Assembly (NCBI GenBank): GCA_022826345.1
Contig: JAJDVB010000213.1
Location: 1 to 48,511 of the forward strand
Length of the DNA: 48,511 bases
DNA from: Alphaproteobacteria bacterium
GTDB taxonomy: Bacteria; Pseudomonadota; Alphaproteobacteria; UBA828
Reading direction: 5' to 3'
Shown here: positions 15,036 through 23,691 of the stretch, in pieces
How positions within the stretch are numbered: the stretch's first letter is position 1
How the letters are laid out: every line of letters begins with the position of its first letter
Notes under the pieces: model-generated
What the model saw: the letters and a program-made list of their open reading frames with translations, nothing else
Databases searched by the model: none
What the model was told of the DNA's origin: nothing
Translations under genes and position numbers: made by a program

Positions 15036-15734
15036 CTAGCGACCGTCCGCGTTCGTGCGCTCCAGGTGCTTGAGCGCCTCGCGCCGGCTCAGATCCGAGA
15101 GTTGGGGATGAGCGCTAACGAAGGCCAGCACCCAGGCCGGATCGGTCTTGGAGTACTCGCGTAACGCCCAGCCGATGCCCTTGCGCAGGAAGAACTCCGG
15201 CTCGCCGATGGACGGCCGGATCGCGTCGGCCAGCAGCCTTGTATCCGTGCCTTGCTTGGCCCGAAGCTGGGCGAGGATCGCGGTCCGCCGCTTCCAGATG
15301 TTGTCGTCCTTCGCCCATTCGCGCAGCACGGCCTTCATCGGGCGCGGGTTGGCGGCGAGCATGATCCCCACCCCCCGGCCGGCGATCGCGTCCACGTAGT
15401 CCCACCAGGCGCCGACGACCACCAGCTCCTCGATCAACGGAACTCTCGCCGGCTCCAGCCAGTGCGAATAGCGCCCGAACAGCAGCAGTTCGACCGCCGC
15501 GTAGCGCTCCTCGCGGTAGGCGGCGTTGCGCCAGAGGTCCAGAATCGCCGCCTCCCAGGCGTGGGCGTCAGGCAGCGGGTGCCCCCTGAACACGGCACCG
15601 GCGATGCGCCGGCACTGCGGTACGCCCACGCCGAAGTAGGGCATGTCGGACTTCATGTAGGCCTGCTGCTGCGGGGCTCTCTCCGGGTCGGCGGCTTCGC
15701 GCAACGCGGCAATGACGGCGTCTCTAATGCTCAT
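15036..15734 (-). CDS. DNA alkylation repair enzyme (AlkD-like, HEAT-like repeats)
   Basis: A 232-residue all-helical protein of the AlkC/AlkD DNA glycosylase family. Helical HEAT-like repeats run through its length. Family motifs are YFGVGVPQCRRIA near residue 33, WWDYVDAIAGRGVG (around 110, holding the Trp-x-x-x-Asp active-site pattern) and DNIWKRRTAIL (around 145). Near the end, the RKGIGWALREYSKTDP segment is diagnostic. It excises N3- or N7-alkylated bases without base flipping. It is a single gene on the minus strand with no partner. Confidence 0.9.
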   Translation of the reverse strand: MSIRDAVIAALREAADPERAPQQQAYMKSDMPYFGVGVPQCRRIAGAVFRGHPLPDAHAWEAAILDLWRNAAYREERYAAVELLLFGRYSHWLEPARVPLIEELVVVGAWWDYVDAIAGRGVGIMLAANPRPMKAVLREWAKDDNIWKRRTAILAQLRAKQGTDTRLLADAIRPSIGEPEFFLRKGIGWALREYSKTDPAWVLAFVSAHPQLSDLSRREALKHLERTNADGR

Positions 15735-15798
15735 GGTAGAGCCATCATGCCTCCGGCATCGCCTGCACGACAGGCCCGAGGCCCCGGCTCGAAGACCA

Positions 15799-15828
15799 CC
15801 ATCGGCAGGTATACGCTGCCAACGATGG
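15799..15828. promoter_or_regulatory. Inverted repeat upstream of the ABC binding-protein gene
   Basis: CCATCG-GCAG (15799-15808) pairs with CTGC (15815-15818) and CGATGG (15823-15828), leaving a short bulge and a GTATACG-type centre. It lies in the 250-base gap between the divergent AlkD and binding-protein genes. It could be an operator for the ABC transporter or a stem-loop. TATATAGT around 15910 is a possible -10 box downstream of it. Confidence 0.3.
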
Positions 15829-15984
15829 TCGCGCCCCAGCGGCCAAAGGCACGACGACAGGCGACGACATCGGCACCGCTTGGAGGATGCATGGCGTCGC
15901 GCGCACGTGGTATATAGTAAGGTACGGCGACAAACAGGTTCGACGGCACGGACCGCTCAATCGGAAGGAGCAAGGGAGGCTTCA

Positions 15985-17583
15985 ATGGGGATCAGGATCA
16001 CGCGACGGCAGGCGCTGAAGACCGGCGCCGCAGGCCTAGTGCTCACCTCGCCGATCGGCATCGCACCCAAGTACATCCGTCCCGCGCGGGCGGCGGGCTT
16101 GGCACCTGGGATGACCGGCGGCCCCACGGGCTTCCCGGGGGCCGAGCGCTATCAGTACAACGAGGACATGCCTGAGGGGCGGGCCATCGAAGGCATCAAG
16201 AAGCTCAAGGCCGAGGGCAAGGCGCCCGAGAAGCTGAGCTTCCTGCTCTTCTCGGGTGCGATCGGCCAGTTCACCAAGCCCTTCCCGGAGGGCGCGCCAA
16301 CCGTCCACGACGTGTGGAAGGAAGAGACCGGGATCGAGGTCGAGTTCAGCGGCTCCGGCGAAGTGGAGATGGTGACCAAGGTTCTCCAGGACATCACCAC
16401 CCAGGCCGGCGTGTACGACATCTACTCCGCGCTGTGGAGCAATGTCGGCGACCTCGTCGCCACCGGCGGCATCGTCAATCTGGATCCGTACGTCGAAAAG
16501 TATCAGCCCGACTGGAACGACCCCGCGCGCGGGGCGCCGACTGCGGAGATCGCCGATCTTCTCTACAAGTATGCGGGCTCCTACTACACGATCTCCTTCG
16601 ACGGCGACTTCCAGACCTGGGTCTACCGCAAGGACCTGTTCGAGGATCCCGAGAACGTGAAGGAGTTCAGCGACCGCTACGGCTGGGAGCTGGGCAAGCC
16701 GCAGACCTGGGAACACGCTGACAACATCGCCGAATTTTTCTTCGAGAAGGGCATGAACGGAACCGTCAATCTGTTCAGCCCGTTCTGGGGTCTGGGCACC
16801 TACTTCATGCGCTACGTGGGGCAGGACAAACCCAACTTCCAGTACTTCGACGACGACGGAAACCCGCTGCTCGAGACGGAGCTCGGCATCAAAACCGCCG
16901 AGGAGCATGTGAGGAGCCGGCAGTGGGCCAACAAGGATGCGCTTAGCTGGACCTGGTCGGAGGCTTACGGGAGCATGGCTCAGGGCACCGGCGTGATGAT
17001 GAGCACGTACACCAACCTGCGGAAGTTCAACGACCGGATGAACGCCGACGGAACGCCCGCCACGCCAGCGTCGGGCAAGCTGGGCTCGTTCCTCCCGGTG
17101 GGCAACTGGTTCGGAGACGACCTGATCCGCCGGAGCGTGCTCTACCTCAACATTAATGCCGAGGTCTCGGCGCAGAGCGAATATCCGGAGGCCGCTTACC
17201 TCTTCCTCCAGTGGGCGAGCTGCTCGCGCATCTTTAGCTGGATGTCGGGCAACCCGGCCGGCTACTTCGATCCGTTCCAGAAGGCCAACTTCGACGATCC
17301 GTTGGTGCAGCAGACCTACCACAAGGATCACGTGGAGGTGATTCAGGAGACCATCAAGCGCTCCGCACCGACGATCAACTTCGCCGGCCAGTCCGCATTC
17401 GACAACGGCCTGGACGAGGAGTTGCAGCGGGCCCTGATCGGCGACATCACGCCCGAAGAGGCCATGAAGAACGCCTCCAAGAAATGGCGCAAGATCATCA
17501 AGAAGAAGGGCGAGGACAAGATGATCGAGGCCATCCGCGCCAGCAACAAGGCAGCTTGGCCGACCATCGTCGACAAGGCGTAA
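15985..17583 (+). CDS. ABC transporter extracellular solute-binding protein (Tat-exported)
   Basis: A 532-residue periplasmic binding protein of the carbohydrate type (family 1). The N-terminus is a twin-arginine signal: MGIRITRRQALKTGAAGLVL, a hydrophobic stretch, and a likely cut after PARA near residue 35. The mature protein has the usual two-lobe composition with many Trp/Tyr residues (GFYNLFSPFWG-like aromatic patches) for sugar stacking. It is about 100 residues longer than typical members, with an extended N-terminal segment before the first lobe. GGGAGG precedes the ATG. Its cognate permeases lie 2.5 kb downstream, beyond a reversed molybdenum hydroxylase gene. No ATPase is in the window. 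The substrate is unknown. Confidence 0.87.
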   Translation: MGIRITRRQALKTGAAGLVLTSPIGIAPKYIRPARAAGLAPGMTGGPTGFPGAERYQYNEDMPEGRAIEGIKKLKAEGKAPEKLSFLLFSGAIGQFTKPFPEGAPTVHDVWKEETGIEVEFSGSGEVEMVTKVLQDITTQAGVYDIYSALWSNVGDLVATGGIVNLDPYVEKYQPDWNDPARGAPTAEIADLLYKYAGSYYTISFDGDFQTWVYRKDLFEDPENVKEFSDRYGWELGKPQTWEHADNIAEFFFEKGMNGTVNLFSPFWGLGTYFMRYVGQDKPNFQYFDDDGNPLLETELGIKTAEEHVRSRQWANKDALSWTWSEAYGSMAQGTGVMMSTYTNLRKFNDRMNADGTPATPASGKLGSFLPVGNWFGDDLIRRSVLYLNINAEVSAQSEYPEAAYLFLQWASCSRIFSWMSGNPAGYFDPFQKANFDDPLVQQTYHKDHVEVIQETIKRSAPTINFAGQSAFDNGLDEELQRALIGDITPEEAMKNASKKWRKIIKKKGEDKMIEAIRASNKAAWPTIVDKA

Positions 17584-17591
17584 GGCAGACA

Positions 17592-17620
17592 GGCGACGGG
17601 CGGACGCGCCGCCCGTCGCC
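17592..17620. terminator. Bidirectional intrinsic terminator
   Basis: A perfect 12-bp stem, GGCGACGGGCGG and CCGCCCGTCGCC, with a five-base loop ACGCG, lies between the convergent ends of the binding-protein and molybdenum hydroxylase genes. A weak pyrimidine tract (CCTTTCTCCC) follows on the plus strand. The position and stem strength suit transcription termination from both sides. Confidence 0.75.
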
Positions 17621-17632
17621 CCTTTCTCCCGA

Positions 17633-20041
17633 TCAGCGCGCGGCCCCTGCGCTTCGCCGGATTGCGGCCCAGATCCGATCAGGCCGGAGCGGTAGCTCGT
17701 CGATCTCCACACCGAAGGGCTGAAGCGCATCCGAGACGGCGTTGGCAAGCGCCGCGGGAACCGGCCCCGGCAGGCCCTCGCCCGCGCCGCGCGCGCCGAA
17801 CGGGGTGTAAGGGCAGGGCACGCCTGCGTGGGTCACCGTGATGGGCGGCACGTCGGGAGCGCGCGCGATCTGGTAGGTCTCCAGGCTCGTGCTGAGCTGC
17901 TGGCCGTTCTCGTCGTAGACGAATTGTTCGAACATGGTGTTCGAGAGCCCCTGCACGACGGCGCCCTGCACCTGACCCTCGATGATCCGGGGGTTGATCA
18001 CGACGCCGAAATCCTCCGACGTCACGTAGCGCTCGATGGTGAACTGGCCGGTCTCCGGATCGACCCCCACGATGGCGCCGTGGCACGAGAAACAGATAAG
18101 CGGCTTTTCCGCCTCGAAGAACGCAGTGTGCTCGAGGCCGCCGCTCTCGTCCGGCGGCAGGTCGATGGGCCGCATGATGATCCGCTGTGTCATCTCCACG
18201 AATGAGCGCCGGATATTGTCGTCCCTGGCGTAGACCACCTGACCGTTCGCGAAGGTGAAGTCGGCCGGCTCCGCACCGGCGAGGCCGAGATCGTGGATCA
18301 TGAAGCGGCCGATCTTCTCCTTGAGGACGCGGCAGGCCACGGCGACGGCACTGGCGGTGTAGGAGCCGGCGCGGGCGCCGATCGTGCCCGAGCCGAACGG
18401 GGTCTTTCCCGTATCGCCAACGGTCACGACGATGTCGTCGGGGTGGATGCCGAACTCGTTGGCGGCGACCTGTGCCAGCATCGTCTCGTGGCCTTGACCG
18501 CCGGGAGCGTCGCCTTCGAACACGAACGCCTTGCCGTGCGGGTCGAGCCGCACCGTCGCGGCGCCATAGCCCGGCTGGTTCTCCATCGGGACGAGCACCT
18601 CGGACGCGACGCCCGAAGATTCGACGCCGACGCCGAAACCGATTCCGAGATATCGGCCGCGGGCGCGCGCCGTAGCCTGCTCCTTGCGAAAGCCCTCCAG
18701 ATCGATCTGCTCCACGAGGTTCTCGAAGGTCTTGGCAAAGTCCCCGCTGTCGTAGTGCACGCCTGTGCAGATGACGTGGGGGAAGCTACGCACGAAGTTG
18801 CGGCGCCGCACCTTCGCCGGCTCCATCCCGAGCGCACGCGCAACCAGGTCGATGCACCGTTCCATGACGAAGCGGGTCGGGAAGCGGCCGAAGGCGCGTG
18901 CCGGAGAGAGCGACGACTTGTTGGTCACGGCCACCCGGATGCTGATGTCGCAGGTCGGCAAGTCGTACGCGTTGGGCAGATAGGCGGCGCCGGTGAGCGG
19001 CATGACGTAGCCCCAGTAGACGCCGGAGCACCCGTCGCCGGCGTCGCCGAGCGCACGGTCGCGAACCGCTGTGATCCGCCCGTCGGCGGTGGCGGCGACT
19101 TCGATGTCGTGGGTCTGATCGCGCTCCTGGCTCACAGCCATGAGGTGCTCCTCGCGCGATTCGATCCAGCGCACCGGGCGGGCGAGCGTCCGCGCCATAT
19201 GGCAGACCAGCGTGGGCTCCCGATAGAAGGGCGCCTTGACACCGAACGCGCCGCCCTGATCGCGCGGTGCGATGACTCGGATCCGGTGGGACGGGATGCG
19301 GAGCTGATCCGCCAGCGCCAGGCGGTCGATGTGCGGACGCTGGGTCGTGATCCACGCCGTGAGATCGCCGTCGGGGCTCCAGACCGCGAGCGCGCCGCGG
19401 GTCTCAAGCGGCGTCACGCCGGTGCGGTGGACGCGAAAGCGCCGCCTCACCACGACATCGGCCTCGTCGATCAGCCGCTCGACCTCGGCGGCGTTGCGCG
19501 CCTGGTCCTCGGGGTCGTCGCCGCCAGTCAGCGTGCCACCGAACATCAGGTTGTCGTCCCAATCCTCGTGGACGAGAGGCGTGTCGGGACTCAATGCGGC
19601 CTCGGTATCCACGACCGCCGGGAGCGGCTCGTACTTGATCTCGACCAGCTCGGTTGCGTCTTCCGCAACGTAAGCGTCCTTCGCGACGACGGCCGCGACC
19701 GGCTCGCCGTGGAACTTCACCTTGTCGATGGCAAGCGGCCAGAAGGTCGGATAGCGGGCCGGGAACGCCGGCAGGACGACCGGCAGTGGCAGCGGACGGA
19801 TTTCGTCCCTGATGTCCTCGCCGGTGACCACCGCCACCACCCCCGGCAGGGCGCGGGCTTTGCTTGCGTCGATCGACAGGAGCCGGGCGTGGGCGTGCGC
19901 GCTGCGCACGAAAGCAAGGTGGAGCGTGCCCGGCGCACTCAGATCGGCGATGTAATGGCCGCCGCCGGTGGTCAGACGAAAATCTTCTTTGCGCTCCAGG
20001 GGGTAACCCAGCCAGGGAGACTCGGTCCGGCTCTCGGACAT
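17633..20041 (-). CDS. Xanthine dehydrogenase/aldehyde oxidase family molybdopterin-binding subunit (orphan)
   Basis: An 802-residue large subunit of a molybdenum hydroxylase. N-terminal aldehyde oxidase/xanthine dehydrogenase a/b-hammerhead domain (about residues 20-150), then the molybdopterin-binding domains with RDQGGAFGVKAP and GGQGHET motifs. GARGAGEGLPGP near the C-terminus holds the catalytic glutamate. It hydroxylates an aldehyde, purine or N-heterocycle carbon. The partner FAD and 2Fe-2S subunits usually encoded alongside are absent here, so they must be elsewhere or electron transfer is unusual. GAGGAGGGG before the ATG at 20041 supports that start over an upstream one. It interrupts an ABC importer locus in reverse orientation. 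Confidence 0.9.
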   Translation of the reverse strand: MSESRTESPWLGYPLERKEDFRLTTGGGHYIADLSAPGTLHLAFVRSAHAHARLLSIDASKARALPGVVAVVTGEDIRDEIRPLPLPVVLPAFPARYPTFWPLAIDKVKFHGEPVAAVVAKDAYVAEDATELVEIKYEPLPAVVDTEAALSPDTPLVHEDWDDNLMFGGTLTGGDDPEDQARNAAEVERLIDEADVVVRRRFRVHRTGVTPLETRGALAVWSPDGDLTAWITTQRPHIDRLALADQLRIPSHRIRVIAPRDQGGAFGVKAPFYREPTLVCHMARTLARPVRWIESREEHLMAVSQERDQTHDIEVAATADGRITAVRDRALGDAGDGCSGVYWGYVMPLTGAAYLPNAYDLPTCDISIRVAVTNKSSLSPARAFGRFPTRFVMERCIDLVARALGMEPAKVRRRNFVRSFPHVICTGVHYDSGDFAKTFENLVEQIDLEGFRKEQATARARGRYLGIGFGVGVESSGVASEVLVPMENQPGYGAATVRLDPHGKAFVFEGDAPGGQGHETMLAQVAANEFGIHPDDIVVTVGDTGKTPFGSGTIGARAGSYTASAVAVACRVLKEKIGRFMIHDLGLAGAEPADFTFANGQVVYARDDNIRRSFVEMTQRIIMRPIDLPPDESGGLEHTAFFEAEKPLICFSCHGAIVGVDPETGQFTIERYVTSEDFGVVINPRIIEGQVQGAVVQGLSNTMFEQFVYDENGQQLSTSLETYQIARAPDVPPITVTHAGVPCPYTPFGARGAGEGLPGPVPAALANAVSDALQPFGVEIDELPLRPDRIWAAIRRSAGAAR

Positions 20042-20096
20042 GGCGCCCCTCCTCTGGATTTGCGATAATGCACGCGACACCACGGTGAGCGTTCGG

Positions 20097-20963
20097 ATGC
20101 CCTTGTCGAATCGCTTCGTGTACGAAGGGCTGCGTTATCTTGCCATACTCTTGGCGATCGTAATCGCGCTGATACCGATCGCCTGGATGGCAACGATGGC
20201 GTTCAAGCCGGTGGCGGAGTGGACGACCGCCATCGCCGACGTCACGTGGCTGCCCAAGAATCCCACGCTCGGCAACTTCGAATACATCTTCACCGGCGAG
20301 ACGGAAGAGGTCATCGTCACGCTGGACCGCATCGCCATCCGCCCGATCCTGTCGAGCCTGCTGATCGCGTCGTTCGGAACGCTGATCGCGGTCTTCGCCG
20401 GCACGCTCGGCGCCTACGGGGTGTCGCGCTTTGCGGTCGGCCGCAATCTGCCCCTCGGCGTCCTTCAGCTCCGCCTGTTCCCACCCATCGCCGTGGTCAT
20501 CCCGGTGATGGTCATGTGGACCTTCCTCGGCATGGTCGATACCTGGTGGGGACTGGCGCTGATCTACGGCATCGTCACCCTGCCCTTCGCCTTCTGGCTG
20601 ATGATGACGTTCTTCGATGAAGTGCCCCTTGAAATCGAAGAGGCGGCGCTGGTCGAAGGCTGCAGCCACTGGCGCGTGTTCTACAGGGTGACTCTGCCCA
20701 TGGTGAAGGCGCCGCTGGCAACGACGTGCCTGTTCGTCTTCATCCTGAACTGGAGCGACTACCTCATCGCCCTGCTGCTGACCCGGAAGGATTGGGTGAC
20801 GATCCCCGTCTACATGAGCGAGCTCAGCGTCGCGATGACCGGTCCGATGTACGGTGCCAAGGCGGCGTTGGGTCTGGTAGCCGCGATCCCGCCGGTGGTT
20901 CTCGGCATCATCATCCAGAAGCACCTGGTTCGCGGGCTTACCTTCGGGGCGCTGAAGCAATGA
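20097..20963 (+). CDS. Carbohydrate ABC transporter permease (MalG-type)
   Basis: A 288-residue inner-membrane permease with six predicted helices, the first at RYLAILLAIVIALIPIAWMA. The EAA loop that docks the ATPase is seen as EEAALVEGCSHWRVFYRVTLP. The sequence is of the CUT1 MalG group. An in-frame GTG at 20085 is an alternative start. The gene diverges from the molybdenum hydroxylase with only 55 bases between starts, so overlapping promoters are expected. It overlaps the next permease gene by four bases (ATGA). The binding protein at 15985 is the likely partner. Confidence 0.88.
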   Translation: MPLSNRFVYEGLRYLAILLAIVIALIPIAWMATMAFKPVAEWTTAIADVTWLPKNPTLGNFEYIFTGETEEVIVTLDRIAIRPILSSLLIASFGTLIAVFAGTLGAYGVSRFAVGRNLPLGVLQLRLFPPIAVVIPVMVMWTFLGMVDTWWGLALIYGIVTLPFAFWLMMTFFDEVPLEIEEAALVEGCSHWRVFYRVTLPMVKAPLATTCLFVFILNWSDYLIALLLTRKDWVTIPVYMSELSVAMTGPMYGAKAALGLVAAIPPVVLGIIIQKHLVRGLTFGALKQ

Positions 20964-21925
20964 CGGAAGTAACGGCAGACTCCGGCCCACCGGTCCCTCG
21001 CGGCAGTTCGCTCTCGATCGAGCGGCTGGGCAGGAGGCTCGGCATCAGGATGACGATACCGGCGCAATTGCTGCTGGTTTTCATCGTCACCTTCCCCGCG
21101 CTCATGCTGATTTATCTGAGCTTGACCTGGTGGGGTCCGCTCGACGGAACCACATGGATTTATGCCTTTGAATCACTCAATTGGTTCGATAATTACGTCG
21201 AGATTTTCCAGGACGGCCGCCTCTGGGGATCGATCGGACGAACCTTCCTTATCATGGCCGTCGTCGTGCCGATCGAGTTCCTTCTCGGCCTCGGTCTCGC
21301 AGTTTTGTTTGTCGATCGTTTCCATGGCAAACGCATATTCTACGTCATCCTGCTGATGCCGATGATGATCGTGCCCTCCGTGGCCGGTTACATGTTCTTC
21401 ATGCTTTTCCAGAGCAATGGCCCGATCAACCAGATCATCAGCGGGATTACCGGCCTCGATTTCGATGTCGTCTGGTTGGGGCACCCGATCCGCTCGATGA
21501 TCGCCATCATGGTTGCCGACATCTGGCAATGGACGCCGCTCATGTTCCTGATCTTGCTTGCCGGCATCATCTCGGTGCCGGAGGATCAGTTGAAGGCGGC
21601 GACTCTGTTGGGCGCCAATTGGGCTCACAAATTCTGGCGCATCGTCCTGCCAAGAATGAAGATCGTGATGGTGATCGCACTGGTCATTCGCTCGGTTGAA
21701 GCGTTCAAACTGTTCGACATCATGTGGATCATGACCAAAGGAGGACCCGGATACTCGACCGAAACCGTATCGGTCTACATATACAAGTTAACGTTCTTCG
21801 ATCTTGAATGGGCCTATGTGTCGACGGCCGGCTTGGTCATCATGATCTTCCTCAGCCTGTTCGCGGTTGTCGGCTTGATCGCCATGGGTAGAGCCAAGCG
21901 CAGGCGCCTGGCCAACCCGGGCTGA
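20960..21925 (+). CDS. Carbohydrate ABC transporter permease (MalF-type)
   Basis: A 321-residue permease with an N-terminal cytoplasmic stretch of about 30 residues and six membrane helices. The EAA-type motif reads LKAATLLGANWAHKFWRIVLP, preceded by GIISVPEDQ. The TKGGPGYSTET loop near the end is typical of the MalF/UgpA class. ATGA overlap with the upstream permease implies translational coupling. Gene order is G before F, the reverse of most CUT1 operons. No ATPase follows; the next gene is an SDR after 49 bases, so the transporter must borrow an ATPase encoded elsewhere. Confidence 0.88.
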   Translation: MTEVTADSGPPVPRGSSLSIERLGRRLGIRMTIPAQLLLVFIVTFPALMLIYLSLTWWGPLDGTTWIYAFESLNWFDNYVEIFQDGRLWGSIGRTFLIMAVVVPIEFLLGLGLAVLFVDRFHGKRIFYVILLMPMMIVPSVAGYMFFMLFQSNGPINQIISGITGLDFDVVWLGHPIRSMIAIMVADIWQWTPLMFLILLAGIISVPEDQLKAATLLGANWAHKFWRIVLPRMKIVMVIALVIRSVEAFKLFDIMWIMTKGGPGYSTETVSVYIYKLTFFDLEWAYVSTAGLVIMIFLSLFAVVGLIAMGRAKRRRLANPG

Positions 21926-21974
21926 GCGCCGGAACGAGACCATGCCCGCGTGAGCGGGCCTGCCCCCAACCTCC

Positions 21975-22745
21975 GTGAGACTCTCCGGTAAGAACGCCGT
22001 CGTCACCGGTGCCGCGTCGGGCATCGGCCGCGAGACGGCGCTCTGCTTCGCCGAGGAAGGCGCGGCGGTCGTCTGTGCCGACCTGGACGCAGAGGGCGCC
22101 GCCGCCGTCGCCGCGTCGGTCATCGCGAACGGGGGCACCGCGCACGCGGTGCGCGTCGACATCACCAGCGAGGACGACGCGGCGCGCCTCGCGGAGGAGG
22201 CACTGGCGGCGCTGGGCCGGATCGACGTGCTGGTGAACAATGCCGGCGTCACCATTCTGGGTGGAGTCGCCGAGCTCTCGGAAGCCGAGTGGCAGCGCGA
22301 AATCGACATCAACCTGAGCGGCGCGTACCGGGTCTCGAAAGCGTTCTGGCCGCACTTTGCCGAGGTAGGCGGCGGCGCGATCCTGAGCACGGCCTCGATC
22401 GCCGGCGTCGTCGCGGCGCGCCAGGATGCCGCCTACGTCGCCTCCAAGGCCGGGCTTATCATGCTCACGCGCTGCATGGCGCTGGACGGAGCGCCGCGCG
22501 GCATCCGCGCCAACTGCGTCTGCCCCGGCTTCGTGGACACGCCGATGTTCGAGGGCTTTATCGCCGAGCAACCGGATCCGGACGCCTCCCTCGCCCGCGC
22601 CGCGGGCCGCACGCCGTTGGGCCGCATCGGCACGCCGCGTGATATCGCCGACGGATTCGTCTACCTCGCCTCCGACGACGCCCGCTGGATTACCGGGACA
22701 TCGCTCGTCATCGACGGTGGCCTCACCATCGGCCTCCCGGAGTGA
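21975..22745 (+). CDS. SDR family oxidoreductase (FabG-like)
   Basis: A 256-residue classical SDR starting at GTG. The cofactor site TGAASGIGRE is near residues 10-19, and ADLDAEG after the second strand suggests NAD(H). NNAG (NNAGVT) and the catalytic Ser (STASIAG), Tyr and Lys (YVASKAG) are all present. The C-terminal DDARWITGTSLVIDGGLTIG is typical of FabG-like dehydrogenases. Its position just after sugar-type permease genes suggests oxidation of the imported compound or another polyol, but this is only context. The EamA transporter follows after 12 bases. Confidence 0.88.
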   Translation: MRLSGKNAVVTGAASGIGRETALCFAEEGAAVVCADLDAEGAAAVAASVIANGGTAHAVRVDITSEDDAARLAEEALAALGRIDVLVNNAGVTILGGVAELSEAEWQREIDINLSGAYRVSKAFWPHFAEVGGGAILSTASIAGVVAARQDAAYVASKAGLIMLTRCMALDGAPRGIRANCVCPGFVDTPMFEGFIAEQPDPDASLARAAGRTPLGRIGTPRDIADGFVYLASDDARWITGTSLVIDGGLTIGLPE

Positions 22746-22757
22746 CGGGCGGCCTTC

Positions 22758-23684
22758 GTGAGCCGCGCCGCACAGAGCAGCGGGCACCTGGTGCCCCTCG
22801 CCATGCTGCTCTTCGGCGCCTCCAGCTACGCCATGACCTTCTCGCTGAACCGGATCGCCATTACCGAAGGCGTCCCGACGTTTCCCTTCGTCTTCTGGCA
22901 GGGCGTGACGGCGGGGGCGGTCGCCTTGATCGCGGGCCTCGCGATGGGGCAGCGCCCGAAGCTGAGCGGCACCTACCTTCGCTTCTATTTCATCTTCGGC
23001 TTCATCGGCATCGCGCTCCCCTACACTCTGCTTGCGCTGGCCGCGCCCAGAGTGCCGGTCGGCGCGGTGGCGCTGACGCTGACGCTCTCGCCGATCCTGA
23101 CCTACGCCTTCTCGATCCTGTTCAAGATCGACACCGTGCGGTTGCTGCGGGTCGCAGGCATCATGCTTGGTCTCGCGGGCATCCTTGTGGTACTGGCGCC
23201 GGGAGCCAGCCTGCCGGAGCCCGGCATGGCGCCGTGGCTGCTGTTGGCCTTCGGCTCGCCGGTCTGCTACGCCTTCGGCAGCGTTACGGTGGTCTTCCTT
23301 CGCCCGGCCGGCAGCCAGCCGATCCCGCTGACCTGCGGCATCGCCTTCGCGAGCGCGATCCTGATGCTGCCGGTGATGGCCGTCGCCGACAGCTGGTGGC
23401 TGTTCGACGGCACCATGACCGACGGCGACTGGTCGCTGATCGGCGGCGGCGCGCTCACCGCGTGCTTCTTCGTGCTCGGGCTGGAGATCATTCGCATGGT
23501 CGGGCCAGTCTTCTTCTCGACCAACGGCTACATCGGCCCGCTGTGCGGGATGGGTTGGGCCGCACTCTATTTTGGTGAGGTGCCGAGCCCGTGGATCGGC
23601 CTCGCCGTCGCGCTGCTCTTCGCCGGCCTCTTCCTGGTCAACCGCAGCTCTCGGCCCATGATCCGGGCAGGGCCAGGACCGTAG
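22758..23684 (+). CDS. EamA/DMT family transporter
   Basis: A 308-residue membrane protein with about ten helices in two EamA repeats. Typical motifs include PFVFWQGVTAGAVAL in the first repeat and a second-repeat end reading GPLCGMGWAALYFGEVPSPW. It is a drug/metabolite-type exporter or importer with unknown substrate. A GTG start lies 12 bases after the SDR stop. The phosphatase-fold gene begins 7 bases after its stop, so the three genes look co-transcribed. Confidence 0.85.
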   Translation: MSRAAQSSGHLVPLAMLLFGASSYAMTFSLNRIAITEGVPTFPFVFWQGVTAGAVALIAGLAMGQRPKLSGTYLRFYFIFGFIGIALPYTLLALAAPRVPVGAVALTLTLSPILTYAFSILFKIDTVRLLRVAGIMLGLAGILVVLAPGASLPEPGMAPWLLLAFGSPVCYAFGSVTVVFLRPAGSQPIPLTCGIAFASAILMLPVMAVADSWWLFDGTMTDGDWSLIGGGALTACFFVLGLEIIRMVGPVFFSTNGYIGPLCGMGWAALYFGEVPSPWIGLAVALLFAGLFLVNRSSRPMIRAGPGP

Positions 23685-23691
23685 CGCGCCG

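Noticed and set aside
16036..17748. 570-codon minus-strand frame over the binding-protein gene
   Set aside because: Antisense to a protein with a Tat signal and family composition. Biased Arg/Val/Leu content is typical of shadow frames.
18293..20068. 591-codon plus-strand frame over the molybdenum hydroxylase
   Set aside because: Antisense to a gene with active-site motifs; Arg/Ala/Asp-rich and without domain signals.
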